Shown in pieces: positions 45,229 through 56,349 of a stretch of 64,000 bases of DNA (position 1 is the stretch's first letter; each line of letters opens with the position of its first letter). The DNA is from Cavia porcellus (lineage: Eukaryota; Chordata; Mammalia; Rodentia; Caviidae). The notes under the pieces are model-generated. The model did no database searches. It was not told where the DNA came from and saw nothing but the letters and a program-made list of their open reading frames with translations. The stretch lies in the NCBI RefSeq assembly GCF_034190915.1, contig NW_026947514.1, positions 2,129,701-2,193,700 on the forward strand, in the 5' to 3' direction. Made by a program: the position numbers and the translations under genes.

Positions 45229-47357
45229 CCTCTTAGTTTCCTCCTGTCTTTTGCCTTCAGTGGCAGCTGCACCAGCCCAGGGTGCAGTGGGGATAGGGTG
45301 GGCGAGCTGGCACTGTGCTCAGGCGGGGACAGGCACCGCCGCAGCACTGTAGGAGGCCGCGTGGCCAGGTACAGACCGTGCAAAGCCGGGTGAGCTCCGA
45401 CCTCCTGCAGTTGGTGGCAGAAGGGCAGCACCTGGGACCGTGGCCTCTGGGGCTCATGGCTACCTTCTGCCCTCACCTTCTGGGCTTCTGGGTCTGGGTC
45501 TGGGCCCCTGTGCCACGCCTGCCACCTTGCCAGCTGGTCCCACCACCCTAGTCGCCTGTTGCGTGATCTCCTCGTGCACATGCTCGTGCAAGATGCTGCC
45601 CCAGGCATATGCACACAGCTAGCTGCTGACCGCACACAGCACAGGTGATGTCCCGTCTGCACATAGCCTGTGCATAGGTCCACCTCCCCACCTGTCTTCC
45701 CACCCTCTCCAGAGGATGTGAGACCAAAGTGTCGCTAACCCCCTTGCCTAGCTGGCTGGTGGCCCTCCTCCTGCTGACCCCATCCTCCTCCCTGGTCACC
45801 TTGACCTTTGGTGACCATGTCCTTCCCCTCAGCTGGGAGCACTAGGCTCTGGGCATGGGATCCTGGCTTCTCTGTCCTGCTGTTCCCTGCACTGAGCCCC
45901 TCATGCTGTAGCATAACTGTTCCTCACCTGTGGCCTAGGCCCCACTCCATTGCCATGGATACCTTTGCCTACCCCCCCTCCTCTAACCTCAGGGTCTCAC
46001 ACTCCACCCCCACCAAGGTCAGAGGTCAGATGGTACCCCTGCACTTACTCCCCTTGCTGTCCCCACCCCAACTCTCATTGCCCCCTTCATGCAGCCTCCT
46101 GCCTATCTCAGGGACCTTTGTCCCAGTGGCTGTGGTGGCAGAACAGGCTCTCTGAGGGAGGGGTCGGTCCTTGGGTCAGGTTCCAGCAAGAGCATGGCAG
46201 GGCCAAAGGTCACAGCTGTCCCCAGATAGGGAGACCCTTAGCCTCCCCTAGAGGCCTCCTGGCCCCAGCTGCCCTCTGCACCCCATGTCCATCCGGGCCT
46301 CCGCAGAGACTGACCCACCCAATGTCCACATGTGCCCTGTGCGGCCTCTGCCAGGCCTGGAAGCTGTTCTCTGGGGTGCAAATGTGGGTGGTGATGTCCA
46401 CACCTGCTGGACCCAGTGAGACTACGATCTCGGCTACACAGGTCCCTATCTTGTGTGGCCACAGAGCAGGACCTGGCTGCTGGGTTTATAGAACAAGATT
46501 CATTTCTCACAGGACAGGAGTGGGCTAAGGGTGAGCGCCTGGACATCCCCTCTTCCAGGGCAGAGCAGGGCCAGCCTGTCACACTGTCACCTGTCACCAC
46601 GGCGAGTCAGTTTCCAGTACTTGAGCCCTGGGACATGTAAGCCAATGCAGTGACCTTGGCTGTTGTGGTCAGCTGTGATGGTGGCTCCAGTATTAGCCCT
46701 GCTGTGGCCATGAACGGAACCGGTACACTTGGTGTGGCTGTGGTTGGAGACCCTGGGCTGCCCTTCACTGCGAGCCTCCGGGTGGTGGATATGAGCTGGA
46801 CACAGTCCCTGGCTGCAATCTGTCCCTACCTTGGGCTTCTGGGACAAGTCCAGACTCCTTTCCCAGTATGCATGGCCCCTGCCCCGCCCTTCCGCCCCGC
46901 CAAAGCTCTCTCTGCCAGGTCCAAGACAAGGTGGTACTCCAGACCATGCCCCAGGACAAACTTGTCTCTTAGGAAGCAGCTCTGGGGCCATCAGGAAGGG
47001 TGGCAGAGACAGTGGAGGTGACAGCCCACCCAGGGTGTCACCCTCCCAGGATGTCCCAGCCAGTCAGGGGCCCAATCACATGCAGAAGGGGGAGGGGAAG
47101 AAGCCAGGAGGAAGACGAGGAAAGGGGAAAGACCGAGGCTGAGGTCACAGAAGCAGGTCCAGGTTCCAGGTCCAGGTTTCAGCCCAGTGCCCCCTGAACC
47201 ACTACCCAGCTGGGGGAGCATTTCAGGGAACTGGGGCGGAGCCATGAGTGTCCAGCACCTTGGTGGGGTTGGGGAGCTCAATGGTGCCAGGGGGCATGTG
47301 CAGCAGCCTGCTTTGGCAACACTCTGCGTACACCAAGGAGCCAGAGCAGCATAGTGG

Positions 47358-47453
47358 GCACAGGTGCAAGCGTGCACAGGTGTGAGTGGACACAGGTGTG
47401 AGCAGGCGCAGGTGTGAGTGGGAACAGGCATGAGCAGGCACAGATGTGCCTGG
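47358..47453 (+). repeat. 16-bp minisatellite, six units
   Basis: Units of the form GCACAGGTGTGAGTGG repeat six times with substitutions and no indels. Confidence 0.8.
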
Positions 47454-48160
47454 CACTCCCACACAGGAGGCTGAGCCAGTTCCGGGAAGAAGGTGTGGGT
47501 ATTCCTAGCCCTCTGGGGACATGGGTGTTTCCCAGTGCAGGGCCTGGTCTGGGAAGAGGGAGACCTTGGAGAGATGCTGGGTGTAAGCATAGCATAAACG
47601 TGGGCGCTGGATGGACCCTGGGCGCCTACACTCCTGATGTCAGGACCCCAGTCAGAAGCTGGGTGGCCCGAGCCTAGGTCCCAAGGGTGCTGCCACAGCA
47701 GGGGAATCACTGGCTTCCTTCTGGCTCTCTACTGATGGGCGCCCCTGTCCCCTGTCACCAACTGGTGTGATCCTTGCTTCTGAGGTGACAGAATTTAAAA
47801 GTTGATAGGTTTACAGCAAAAAGCTGTGACTGGATAGTGAGAAAATGAGGCGCCCAGCTCTGCCTGAGATCAAGGTACCTGGAGTAAAATATCGGAGGAT
47901 GACAGAGGCTTCTGTGGGAGACCCAGGGCCATGGTCGAGGGCACTGACCCAGATGCAGGAGAATTGGAGATCCTCCCTGGATCACGGTCCCAGGCTAGCT
48001 GTCGCAGCTCCAGGGTCTGGAGGGTTCCTTGGGGCTTGGGGGTAGTCTGTTTGCCAGGTGACCATCTGGGCAGCTGGACATCCTTGTGTGTCCCACCTTG
48101 TCCTCAGTCTTGAGGAGTTGAGACAGGCTCAGCAAGCCAGAGCTAAGGAAGCTTGTTTTT

Positions 48161-48263
48161 TTTTTTTTTTTTCTGTTTTTCCTTTTTACCGGTACTGGGA
48201 ATCGAACTCAAGACTGCCTGCTTGCAAGGCAGGCGCTTATGCCGCTGAGCTAAATCTCCAGTC
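48161..48263 (-). mobile_element. Young ID SINE, reversed, with TSD
   Basis: Flanked by CTAAGGAAGCTTGTTTTT (48,143-48,160) and CTAAGGAACCTTGTTTTG (48,264-48,281). Confidence 0.9.
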
Positions 48264-48319
48264 CCTAAGGAACCTTGTTTTGCCAACCTATTTTTATTAG
48301 TACTTTTTATTTTATTTAT

Positions 48320-48705
48320 TTTTGTCTTTTTGGGACAGGGTCTAAGTATGCAGCTAAGGTTGGCCTTAAACTCACCAAGTAACCTAGGCTGGCCTCCAAC
48401 TCAAAGCACTCGTCCTGTCTCAGGCTCCTGAGTGCTTACAGGGATTACAGGTTTGCACCACCACGCCCAGCTAGTTTATTTATTTATTTATTTTTGGTAC
48501 CAGGGATGGAACCTATGACCTCAAGCTTGCCAGGCAGGCGCTTACACCACTGAGCTAAATCCCCAGCCCCTCAGCTTGCTTTTATTTTAATGAGACAGAT
48601 TCTTGCTATGTAATTCAAGTTGGTTTAGAACTTGCAACAATTCTGCTGCCTCAGCCTCCTGAGTGCTGGGATTACAGGTGTGCGCCACCAGACATAGCTG
48701 TACAA
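48320..48705 (-). mobile_element. B1, ID and B1 SINEs, all reversed
   Basis: 48,320-48,474 is B1 (GGGACAGGGTCTAAGTATGC). 48,476-48,570 is ID (GGTACCAGGGATGGAACC). 48,580-48,705 is B1 (GTGCTGGGATTACAGGTG). The ID probably inserted between older copies. Confidence 0.8.
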
Positions 48706-48974
48706 ACACCACTTTTAAACTAACCCTGGCTGACTCTGAAGAAAGCTCAAATTCCGCTTTTAATGAGTAACAGGTTAGTGGTCCAGGAATTTGTCCTCTG
48801 TCCCTGTGGGGGTCTCTGGTCATCTCTGAGACACTGAGTGGGGGCTCTGTGTGACCTGTGGGCAGGATCTCCCTGCAGGTGAGATGGGTGGTGGTCATAA
48901 CTCGTGCTGTTGTTGGTGGCTGTGGAGACAAGGTAAACGAATTTTGTAAGAGAATAATGGGGCTTTTTGGAATA

Positions 48975-49083
48975 CAGTCTCAGTATTTTGGAGCCACAGT
49001 CACGCTATGTAGCTCAGGCTGGCCTTGAACTCGAAGTGATCCTCCTGCCTCAGCCTCGACAGGGCTGGGAAGACAGACATGGG
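48975..49083 (-). mobile_element. B1 fragment, reversed
   Basis: TAGCTCAGGCTGGCCTTGAA and CTCCTGCCTCAGCCTC. Confidence 0.7.
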
Positions 49084-49297
49084 CCTGAAGCTGTTTATGG
49101 AGGGAGCACAGTGGGGCCTCTCCCTCCGAGCCCACCTCTCCCCGACTGGACTGTGCTAGTCCACTTGGAGCACAGGCTGTTGTGGGCCTGGTCACAGCTG
49201 CCCCTTCCCCTCTGTCTCAGTAGGGGCAAGGGCTTCAGGGAGTTTCCCAAGGTCATCAAGGGTCAGGTGTCGATTAAAAAAAAAAAAAAAGAAAAAA

Positions 49298-49402
49298 GGG
49301 GCTGGGATTTAGCTCAGCGGCATAAGCACCTGCCTTGCAAGCAGGCGGTCATGAGTTCGATCCCCTGTATCGATTTAAAAAAATAAAGGAAAAAAAAAAA
49401 AA
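49298..49402 (+). mobile_element. Young ID SINE
   Basis: GGGGCTGGGATTTAGCTCAG, GTTCGATCCCC and poly(A). CATCAAGGGTCAGGT occurs at both 49,254-49,268 and 49,416-49,430. Confidence 0.85.
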
Positions 49403-49819
49403 GGTCAGGTTTGCTCATCAAGGGTCAGGTCTTCTGGGGCTTGGAACTCGTGGGGCAACGAAGAAAGCCACACAGGGCGGACCGTACTCAAGCAAGTCGG
49501 TAGCACCATGCAGCCAAAGCCCCGGTCCCTGCTGGGCCGGGCTGGGCCACCCAGAACCTGGTGCCCACAGTTCGCGGACTGGAGCCCCGCCCCATTCCCG
49601 CCAGGCCCCGCCCCTCAACCTGCCCCGCCCCTCCCGGTTCCCCCGGCGCACCCTCAAGTTTCTCCGAAGTTTTCCGCGGGTCCTGCTGTGGGTCCCGCCC
49701 ACCATCTCGTGACGTAACAATGGTGCAGCGCGGCGACCAATGGGCAACGGCGAGGGCCGGCGGCACTGGCCAATGGCGGCCGCGAACGGCCCCGCGGTCC
49801 TGCCCAGCCCCGGCCGCAC

Positions 49820-49995
49820 TGCGCCGCCCGCCGCCCGCCCGGTGCCCGCCCGGCGCCCAGCGACCCGGCCGCGGCTGCTCAGAGCGCGGCTGCGGCGGGC
49901 GCGGGCGGCGGCAGCTTCCTCCTGGCCGCCGTGGGACCTCGTCTGTTCATCTTCGGAGGACTGGGACGCCGGCTCGCGGCCCGGTCGCCCCGGCG
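49820..49995 (+). other. ANKRD9: ANKRD9 non-coding first exon (probable)
   Basis: Transcribed leader inferred from a strong donor GCG|GTGAGT (GT at 49,996-49,997) inside the CpG island, about 1 kb before the coding-exon acceptor. The 5' end is a guess placed downstream of the promoter motifs. No convincing ORF starts here. Confidence 0.5.
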
Positions 49996-50454
49996 GTGAG
50001 TCCCCTCGCGGCTTGTTCTCAGTGCCCAGCGCCGCAGGTGCAACCTCCGGCCACTGGCCGCCTGGGCACCGGCGGGCGGGCGGGCGCGGTCCCCTCCCCG
50101 CGGCCGAACTTTACGTAACCCTCCCTACGCCCTCCCCTCGTGCCCGCACTGGCACCTGGCGCCCGGGCCCGGACTGTGGTGGTCCGGGGGCGCGGCCGCG
50201 GCCACCTCTGGGCCCTGCTCCGCCACCCGGGCGCCACCCCTATGTCTCCGGCCGCCCTGGATGGGAGGCAGCGCCGGGGTCCTTGCCGCGCAGGGCCCCG
50301 GAGAGAGCGCGAGGCCTGGCGCCCCAACCTGGGCACTGACCTTGGACGGCCGGTCCCCGCTGGGCGCGATGGCAAACGCCGGCGTTGGGCGCGAGGGCTG
50401 CGGGACGGCGCCTGTTGTGCTGCTGGGAGCAGGACCCGGCTAACCGCCTGCCCT

Positions 50455-50500
50455 TGTCTTATAGATGAGGACGCTGAGGCCCTGCAAGGGAGCGTGAGCG
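50455..50500 (+). repeat. MIR-like fragment in the ANKRD9 leader intron
   Basis: CTTATAGATGAGGACGCTGA matches the MIR core pattern (TTACAGATGAGGAAACTGAG). It supplies an AG acceptor at 50,463-50,464, and a CAG|GTGGGC donor follows at 50,541-50,543, so it could act as an alternative leader exon. Confidence 0.5.
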
Positions 50501-50980
50501 CCCGGCCTCGGATCGGATCAGACCGGACGCCCGGCAGGCAGGTGGGCTAGCAGCGCGCGCCCCAGGCCAGCCTGGGAATGGTCTGCGCTGCAGTGGGGCT
50601 GGGGCTGAGGCCAGAACCGGAGAGCTGGGGCTGGAGAACCTATTCGATGGCGAGATGGGCCCAAGCTTTTCTATTCCTTCCTGACATCTTCTTTAGCTAG
50701 GGGTGGCCAACTTGGCTCAGGTGGAGACAGGTGGGGCATCGCCCAAGTGTGGGCAGAGCAGGACTTCTCTAGCAGGGGAGCCAGAGAGCAAGGGCATTTG
50801 GGGGGGGAGATCAGATACGGCGTGATCAAGGCTGCAGGCCGTGCTTCCGGGCCCAGGAGTGTTGGAGTACCTGGAAGGCAGTACTTGAATCCGCCGACTC
50901 CAGGGTGGCAGTGGGACATTTTTACAGTGCATGAGTGTGCCCTCCCCGGGCCAAGCCGCTCACACCCCCTTCATCCGCAG

Positions 50981-51041
50981 GTCGAGCTTTGTGGCAGGCC
51001 CATGCTGTGACCCCGAGGCGCCGGGTCTGCAGACAACCAAC
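50981..51041 (+). other. ANKRD9: ANKRD9 coding-exon 5' UTR segment
   Basis: The coding exon has a good acceptor just upstream: a pyrimidine-rich tract ending CATCCGCAG, with AG at 50,979-50,980. That leaves 61 nt of leader before the ATG at 51,042. An in-frame ATG at 50,931 lies upstream of this acceptor and is therefore not taken as the start. Confidence 0.65.
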
Positions 51042-51974
51042 ATGCCGTGGGACGCTCGGCCCGGGAGTGGCGGTGACGGTGGGCCGGAGGGCGCGAGCGC
51101 AGGGCGCTCACGAGCACAGAAGCAGTGCCGGAAGTCGTCGTTTGCCTTCTACCAGGCGGTGCGTGACTTGCTGCCCGTGTGGCTGCTCGAGGACATGCGT
51201 GCCAGCGAGGCCTTCCACTGGGACGAGCGCGGGCGCGCGGCCTCCTTTTCGCCGTCGGAGGCGCTGCTTTATGCACTCGTGCACGACCACCAGGCCTACG
51301 CGCACCACCTGCTGGCCACCTTCCCGCGCCGCGCACTCGCGCCGCCCAGCGCAGGCTTCCGCTGTTGCGCCGCGCCAGGGCCGCACGTGGCGCTGGCAGT
51401 GCGCTACAACCGCGTGGGCATCCTGCGCCGCATCCTGCGTACTGTGCGCGACTTTCCGGCTGACGAGCGTGCACGCCTGCTGGACCGGCGAGGATGCAGC
51501 CGCGTGGAGGGCGGCGGGACGTCACTGCACGTGGCCTGCGAGCTGGCGCGGCCCGAGTGCCTCTTCCTGCTGCTGGGCCATGGTGCCTCGCCCGGCCTGC
51601 GGGACAGTGGTGGCCTTACTCCGCTTGAGCTGCTGCTGCGGCAGCTGGGCCGCGAGGCACCGGGCCCTGGGACCTCTGCCGCTGGGGAGCCTCGCCAGCG
51701 CCGCCTGCTGCTGCTCGACCTGCTGGCGCTCTACACCCCTGCAGGCGCCGCTGGCCCAGCCCGCCGTGAGCTGCTGGGCGATAGGCCGCGCTGGCAGCGG
51801 CTGCTGGGTGAGGACAAGTTCCAGTGGTTGGCGGGGCTGGCGCCACCCTCCCTCTTTGCGCGTGCCATGCAGGTGCTGGTCACCGCCATCTCGCCCGGCC
51901 GCTTCCCTGAGGCCCTGGATGAGCTGCCGCTGCCACCCTTCCTGCAGCCATTGGACCTCACGGGCAAGGGCTAG
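51042..51974 (+). CDS. ANKRD9: ANKRD9, ankyrin repeat domain-containing protein 9
   Basis: Complete single-exon coding sequence of 310 codons plus TAG. It begins MPWDARPG after an AACCAAC context and ends [11 protein letters not shown], both matching mammalian ANKRD9. The product is a cytoplasmic ankyrin protein reported to act as a substrate receptor with Cullin-RING ligase parts and to control IMPDH2 level and assembly. A basic stretch (21-33) leads into the conserved [20 protein letters not shown]. Ankyrin-like repeats are at about 113-145, 158-189 ([20 protein letters not shown] is the clearest) and 190-203. A Leu-rich helix follows (220-231), and the C-terminal part (250-310) is strongly conserved. 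The human protein is 317 residues; the shortfall appears to sit in the variable linker around 203-217. Two longer overlapping frames are read-throughs of this GC-rich exon. Confidence 0.96.
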   Translation: MPWDARPGSGGDGGPEGASAGRSRAQKQCRKSSFAFYQAVRDLLPVWLLEDMRASEAFHWDERGRAASFSPSEALLYALVHDHQAYAHHLLATFPRRALAPPSAGFRCCAAPGPHVALAVRYNRVGILRRILRTVRDFPADERARLLDRRGCSRVEGGGTSLHVACELARPECLFLLLGHGASPGLRDSGGLTPLELLLRQLGREAPGPGTSAAGEPRQRRLLLLDLLALYTPAGAAGPARRELLGDRPRWQRLLGEDKFQWLAGLAPPSLFARAMQVLVTAISPGRFPEALDELPLPPFLQPLDLTGKG

Positions 51975-54650
51975 GCCCAGATGTGCTGGGTGCAGACTGG
52001 TTTCGAGTGCTGTACGTAGCACTTTACATATATCCGTCTCTGCAGAGGAATCTGTCTTGTCTGTCGTGTCTGTTGCGTGCACTGGGTTCCTGGGCCGAGC
52101 TCAGCACGGTTCCTCATGTAGGATTTTCTGGGCGTGTCTGCCATCCCTGGGAAGGGGTGGGGAAATTTCCCTGCTGGATGGAGCAGCTGTCTCAGATGAT
52201 GGCGTAGATCTACATCTGGAGCTGGGAAGGCCCTGGATGGGGACAGAAGGTGCAGAGCCTGGAAGCCATGGGGCCTCAGACCTCCCCAGTGGGGCTTGGG
52301 CTTGGCTCTGTGGCCCAGGAGGCCAAGTAAGGCTGGGGCAGGTGCTGGGGAGGTGGGCCCTAGGCCGGTCTCATTATACCTGTTCCATGCCCCCTCTTGT
52401 GCCAGTTTCAAGTCCTGATATGGGGGTTAGGTGGCCTGCCTTGGGGTGGCCCTTAGGTGGTCACCACAGTGGCTGGCAGGTGGTGCATGCCCCTGGGCAG
52501 CTTCTGTGGGTGGTCAAGAAGTGGACTTAGCTGTACCCTATTCTTGAGGACAGGATGGCCAGGCTGCCCTGCCTGGATTTCTGCTGGGCATGTGTGAAAT
52601 TCAACCTGCACTGGTTTGTGCGTGGACCCAATGTCCTGCCAGGAGAGGAGGGCCAGCAGTCTCATGGCAGAGCAGCCAGCCCAGCGGGGGCATCTGCTGT
52701 CCACGCTACCCCTATTCCTGGGGGAGCACACCAAGCGCTTGGAGTGGCTCTACACAGGCTCTGAAAAGGATGTGACCCCATTCCAGGGAATGGGGCTGAC
52801 TGTGGGGTGCTCAGACCCGTGCTGCTTCTAGCTCCAGGGTGGAGTGAGGCTGTGCATCCTGCTGCCGCATCTCAGCCTTGGGACTTGAGGGCAGCAGTGA
52901 ACACTAACAAGCCAGTGACTCCAGAAGTCCCTGCCTGCCTCAGGTTCAAGGTGCCACCATGGAGACATTTGTCACATGAGCAGTCACAGCAGTGGCCACC
53001 GTGGCTTGTGGGGGCTGGGCCTGGGAAGGCCATGAGGGGCTGGTGGAGCCCGTGGCTTTGCCTGGGAAGATGGGTACCTGTCGGAGTGCAGGCTTCCCTT
53101 TCATGAACAGCTGCCCCTGTGGTGACTACCTGGGGCAGGGATGCAGCAGTGAGTGCTGTCTGTTCAGGGTGGGCGCCCGCCTGGACCCACCTTGCAGGAG
53201 GCAGCAGTACAGTGAGGTGCTTGGGAGCCACGTTGGAGGGCCTATCTGAGGGGTGGCCTGGGGCAGCTCCGGACCCAGGAGGGACAGGAGGGTTAGGGTG
53301 GAGGGTTAGGGAGCAAGCAGCTGGGCGTGGCTAGCAGCAGCTGGAAGGATTGGTCCATCATTGATAAGTGACTTGGCCCCCCAGGGCTCCTGGACTTGGA
53401 CAGGTGAGGGCAGAGAAGGCTGCTGGGGTGACTCATCACGTGGGTGGGACAGGGAGGAAGTGGAGGCCCAGTGGGCAGGGGCCAGGCCAGCATCCTGAGT
53501 GGGGCTGATGGCTACCTGGCCCGAGGTGGCCTTGGGTGCAGGAGGCCTGGAAAAGGTCCCAGCAGATAAGCAGGACCTCAGGTTATCTGGCCCGGTGACT
53601 GCTGTGCAAGGAGGGAGGTGACCTGGCATCTGGCTTATTGGTCCCCTGGGTCCTCTGGTTCCAGGAAGGGCTTCGAGAATGGGGTGGCTTGACACAGCTT
53701 GCAGACTCAGAGGAGGACCAGGAGGCCAGAGCCAGCCATGCCTATGCCCCGGCAGGGGCCCGATGTGATCTCAGGCAGTGGCCCCACCCAGAACGTGTTT
53801 TTCTCCAGACGAAGCATAGGGTCTAGGCCGAGTGCGTGAATTCCACCCATCTCTGCTCCACACCTTCCCCACACCCACTGCCCTGGTGGCCGTGAGCCTC
53901 TGGGACTCAGCCCACTGGGACTCAGGACCTGGGACCTTGGCCCCCACAAAGGAGGAATGAAGGTGCTTCAAGCCACCATGGAGGTGTCCCACCTCCCTGA
54001 CACTGTCCCCAGCTCCCAAAGGGACTGAAGGACAGGGTGGCCAAGGAAGAGGCCTGGCTGTGTTGAGCCTGCCTCCTGCTCCCGCTTTCTGCTCTTCCCA
54101 GGGCTTTTCTCCTTCCCATGCAGTAGGAGCGCAGTTCACGAGTCACCCAGGGAAGGGTGCTTGGTGTAGGGACTCTCCACAGCCCCCTGGGCTGTGACTG
54201 CCTTCACCCTGATGCTTGAAAAGAGGACAAGACAGGTAAAGGAGTGCGGAGCCGGATGGGTTAGGGTGGAAGCTCCTGCCTGCAGGGGGCTGGAAATGTC
54301 TTTCTGCTGGGCTGTGGAGTCCAGGGCTGGGTGAGGCAGGACACTGACACTGCAGTGCCACTACTCGCCCCTCCACCCAGCTCCCTGACAGCGACCTTTG
54401 TGCCTTTCCAAGGTCGTGCGGGTCTGCTGCCTAAACACGAGCCTTGTGCTGAGGGTACTGGGGCTGGGAACGGGGCCAGGCACACGCGATGGATCCACCC
54501 CAACATTTCCTTTGTAAGGAGGACTGTCAGAGGTGTCTTTTTTTGTGTTTGGTGATATCTGAGTCAAGTAATGTTGACACTGTGAGTAGTGTTAGAACTG
54601 AACTTTGAAAATGTAAATTTATTTTTGGAATAAATACATTTACATGGCTC
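51975..54650 (+). other. ANKRD9: ANKRD9 3' UTR (probable)
   Basis: No ORF of interest follows the stop. The first plus-strand AATAAA after the gene is at 54,629-54,634, giving a 3' UTR of about 2.7 kb if used. The sequence around the signal (TTTACATGGCTCAAAATTTG) also looks like an old dispersed repeat, so an earlier variant signal is possible. I see no other feature in 52,000-54,600. Confidence 0.45.
54629..54634 (+). terminator. Poly(A) signal AATAAA, probably of ANKRD9
   Basis: Only canonical plus-strand AATAAA I found between the ANKRD9 stop and the TECPR2 3' end. The downstream GU-rich element is weak. Confidence 0.4.
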
Positions 54651-55220
54651 AAAATTTGAAAGATACAAAAAGGTATATGCTCACAAGCAGCCACCGTGAC
54701 CCCAGCTTCTTGACCCAAGTAAAGAACCTGTCACTTCTGGTGCCTCCTGTGCCTGGAACTAGGAGAGGTTTCGAATCTGCCAGATGCCTCCGGCAGTGGC
54801 TTCCCCTGCCTCCTCCCTGTCAGCTGGCTTCTGGCATCACGGCTTATAAATGACCCGGGCCCTGTCCCCAGCCTGACTGTTCCTAGGGATGCATTTCCAG
54901 GGCAAAGCTTGTGCCTTCCTGGTGGACTGCACCCACTGCATGGTCCCTGCCCCGGTGTCAGGTGTCTGAAGCATGCTTCTGCCTCTGCTGTCTGGGTGCC
55001 TGCCAAAGCCCCTCCCTGGAGTCCTGGACTGACCCGGCATGCCAGCCTTAGAATGGGCCCGCCCAGGGCACCTCCAGGTCTGGGCGGCTTGGTGGTTGCC
55101 CTACACCAGGTTAGCACGCTGTGCAGCAGGTCAGGCCTGAGGCCTCTGCACACGCTGTGCCCTGTCCTCCACAGGGGCTCTGATCAGCTCTACACAAGGG
55201 TTTTCTTCAGTGGCTTTCCC

Positions 55221-55320
55221 ATTGTTTTGAGGCAGGGTCTTGCTATGTAGCAGTTCAAGTTGGCCTTGAACCACGTGATCTGAGTGTTGGGCTGACAGGC
55301 AAGCGCCACTGTGCCTGGCC
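55221..55320 (-). mobile_element. B1 fragment, reversed
   Basis: TTTTGAGGCAGGGTCTTGCT and AAGTTGGCCTTGAACC. Confidence 0.7.
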
Positions 55321-55904
55321 CCTATCTCTTCTGAGTTCAGCAAGTTTTTGCCATCGAGGTCAGAGATCGTCACCCCAATACTAAGTTCTTTAATCCACTC
55401 ACTGTTACTTTGCCCCAGCACTAGGCAGGGAGCCGCAGCAGCTGTGAAGCTGCCCTTTTACCACCCCGTGACCCTGCTGACTGCTGTGGCCGGGCCCTAC
55501 CTGTCACTACTCTGAGCAGCGAGCACTCAGCTGCCATGAGGTGTCTGTCACCCAGCAGTGACGGCCTGCAGTTTGCCGAGCCGAGCCTCAAGCCCCGAGC
55601 TACCGGTGTGGGCTCTGGGGAGGTGGGTGCCTGCCCTATCGTCACCCTCCACCACCCGCCCAGGAGGGAACCCGGGGTTCCCTGTGCACTGGGCACAGCA
55701 CTGCACGTGGTCTTCTCTGGGTCTCGGAGTGTGGACTGCATCACTTCGTCGCCAGGTTTGCCTGCCTGCTTCTGTTTTCAGTACCGAGTGTTACACTGTG
55801 GCCTTTGCACGGGACAATACCCTGGCCCCACCCACTTCATTTGGAGTTTAGAAAGCTCATGCCATCAGTGAGTTAGAGATCTTTCTCCTCTAATCGGAGG
55901 TTTC

Positions 55905-56015
55905 TGTAATCCGTTTGCTATTACGTTGCCCAGGCTGGGCTCAAATTTGTGATCCTTCTGCCTCGGCCTCCCAGAGCGCTGGGATGGCAGGTGGGACTGC
56001 CACACCTGGCTCCTC
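55905..56015 (-). mobile_element. B1 fragment, reversed
   Basis: GTTGCCCAGGCTGGGCTCAA and CTGCCTCGGCCTCCC. Confidence 0.7.
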
Positions 56016-56349
56016 GTGCTTTCTGTCCCACCAGCCTCATCTCTTGACATCTCTGACGTTTCTTGCTCGGGCTGCTACCCAGGACTGTGGAGGTAGCCTC
56101 TCTCAAATGTTAGTTCCCATAATGCACTTCTGGTGTGGGTTTTGCTTGCTGGCCGGGGACCTACACCTCTGGAGCTGCCCTTGGCCATGAGGAGGCAGCC
56201 TGTGCTTGCCGGGGCTGTGCCCAGCCCTGCAGAGACACCTGGCAAACGTCACATCTTTCACGCTGGCCAGGTCCCCAGTGCCCAAGGCCCCAACCTGGCC
56301 CTCAGGGGCACTGCCAGGGCACCTTCTCCCAGCTCCAGAGCTAAACTTG

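Larger units (their letters stand above)
19350..49450. other. Intergenic interval between RCOR1 and ANKRD9
   Basis: About 30 kb with no coding gene I can support on either strand. The open frames here are short or lie in GC-rich DNA without recognisable domains. Unique stretches with nothing identified include 19,350-20,500, 21,170-22,100, 24,050-24,870, 25,640-26,280, 27,080-27,730, 29,070-29,510, 30,330-31,660, 32,930-33,430, 34,770-36,190, 36,300-37,040, 40,670-41,190, 42,490-42,840 and 45,230-48,140. Non-coding transcripts cannot be judged from sequence. Confidence 0.7.
49470..50560. promoter_or_regulatory. ANKRD9: CpG island and promoter of ANKRD9
   Basis: Dense CpG block with no TATA box. 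It carries a CRE-like TGACGTAA at 49,710-49,717, CCAAT boxes at 49,737-49,741 and 49,770-49,774, and a YY1-like ATGGCGGC at 49,773-49,780 overlapping the second CCAAT. Their spacing just upstream of the inferred first exon fits a housekeeping-type promoter firing to the right. Confidence 0.75.

Noticed and set aside
46991..47710. 239-codon minus-strand open frame
   Set aside because: It crosses the 16-bp minisatellite; the repetitive Cys/His pattern comes from the repeat, not from a zinc-finger or similar fold.
50935..52530. 531-codon plus-strand open frame over ANKRD9
   Set aside because: It is a shifted frame through the GC-rich ANKRD9 exon. It has no recognisable domain and runs on past the gene.
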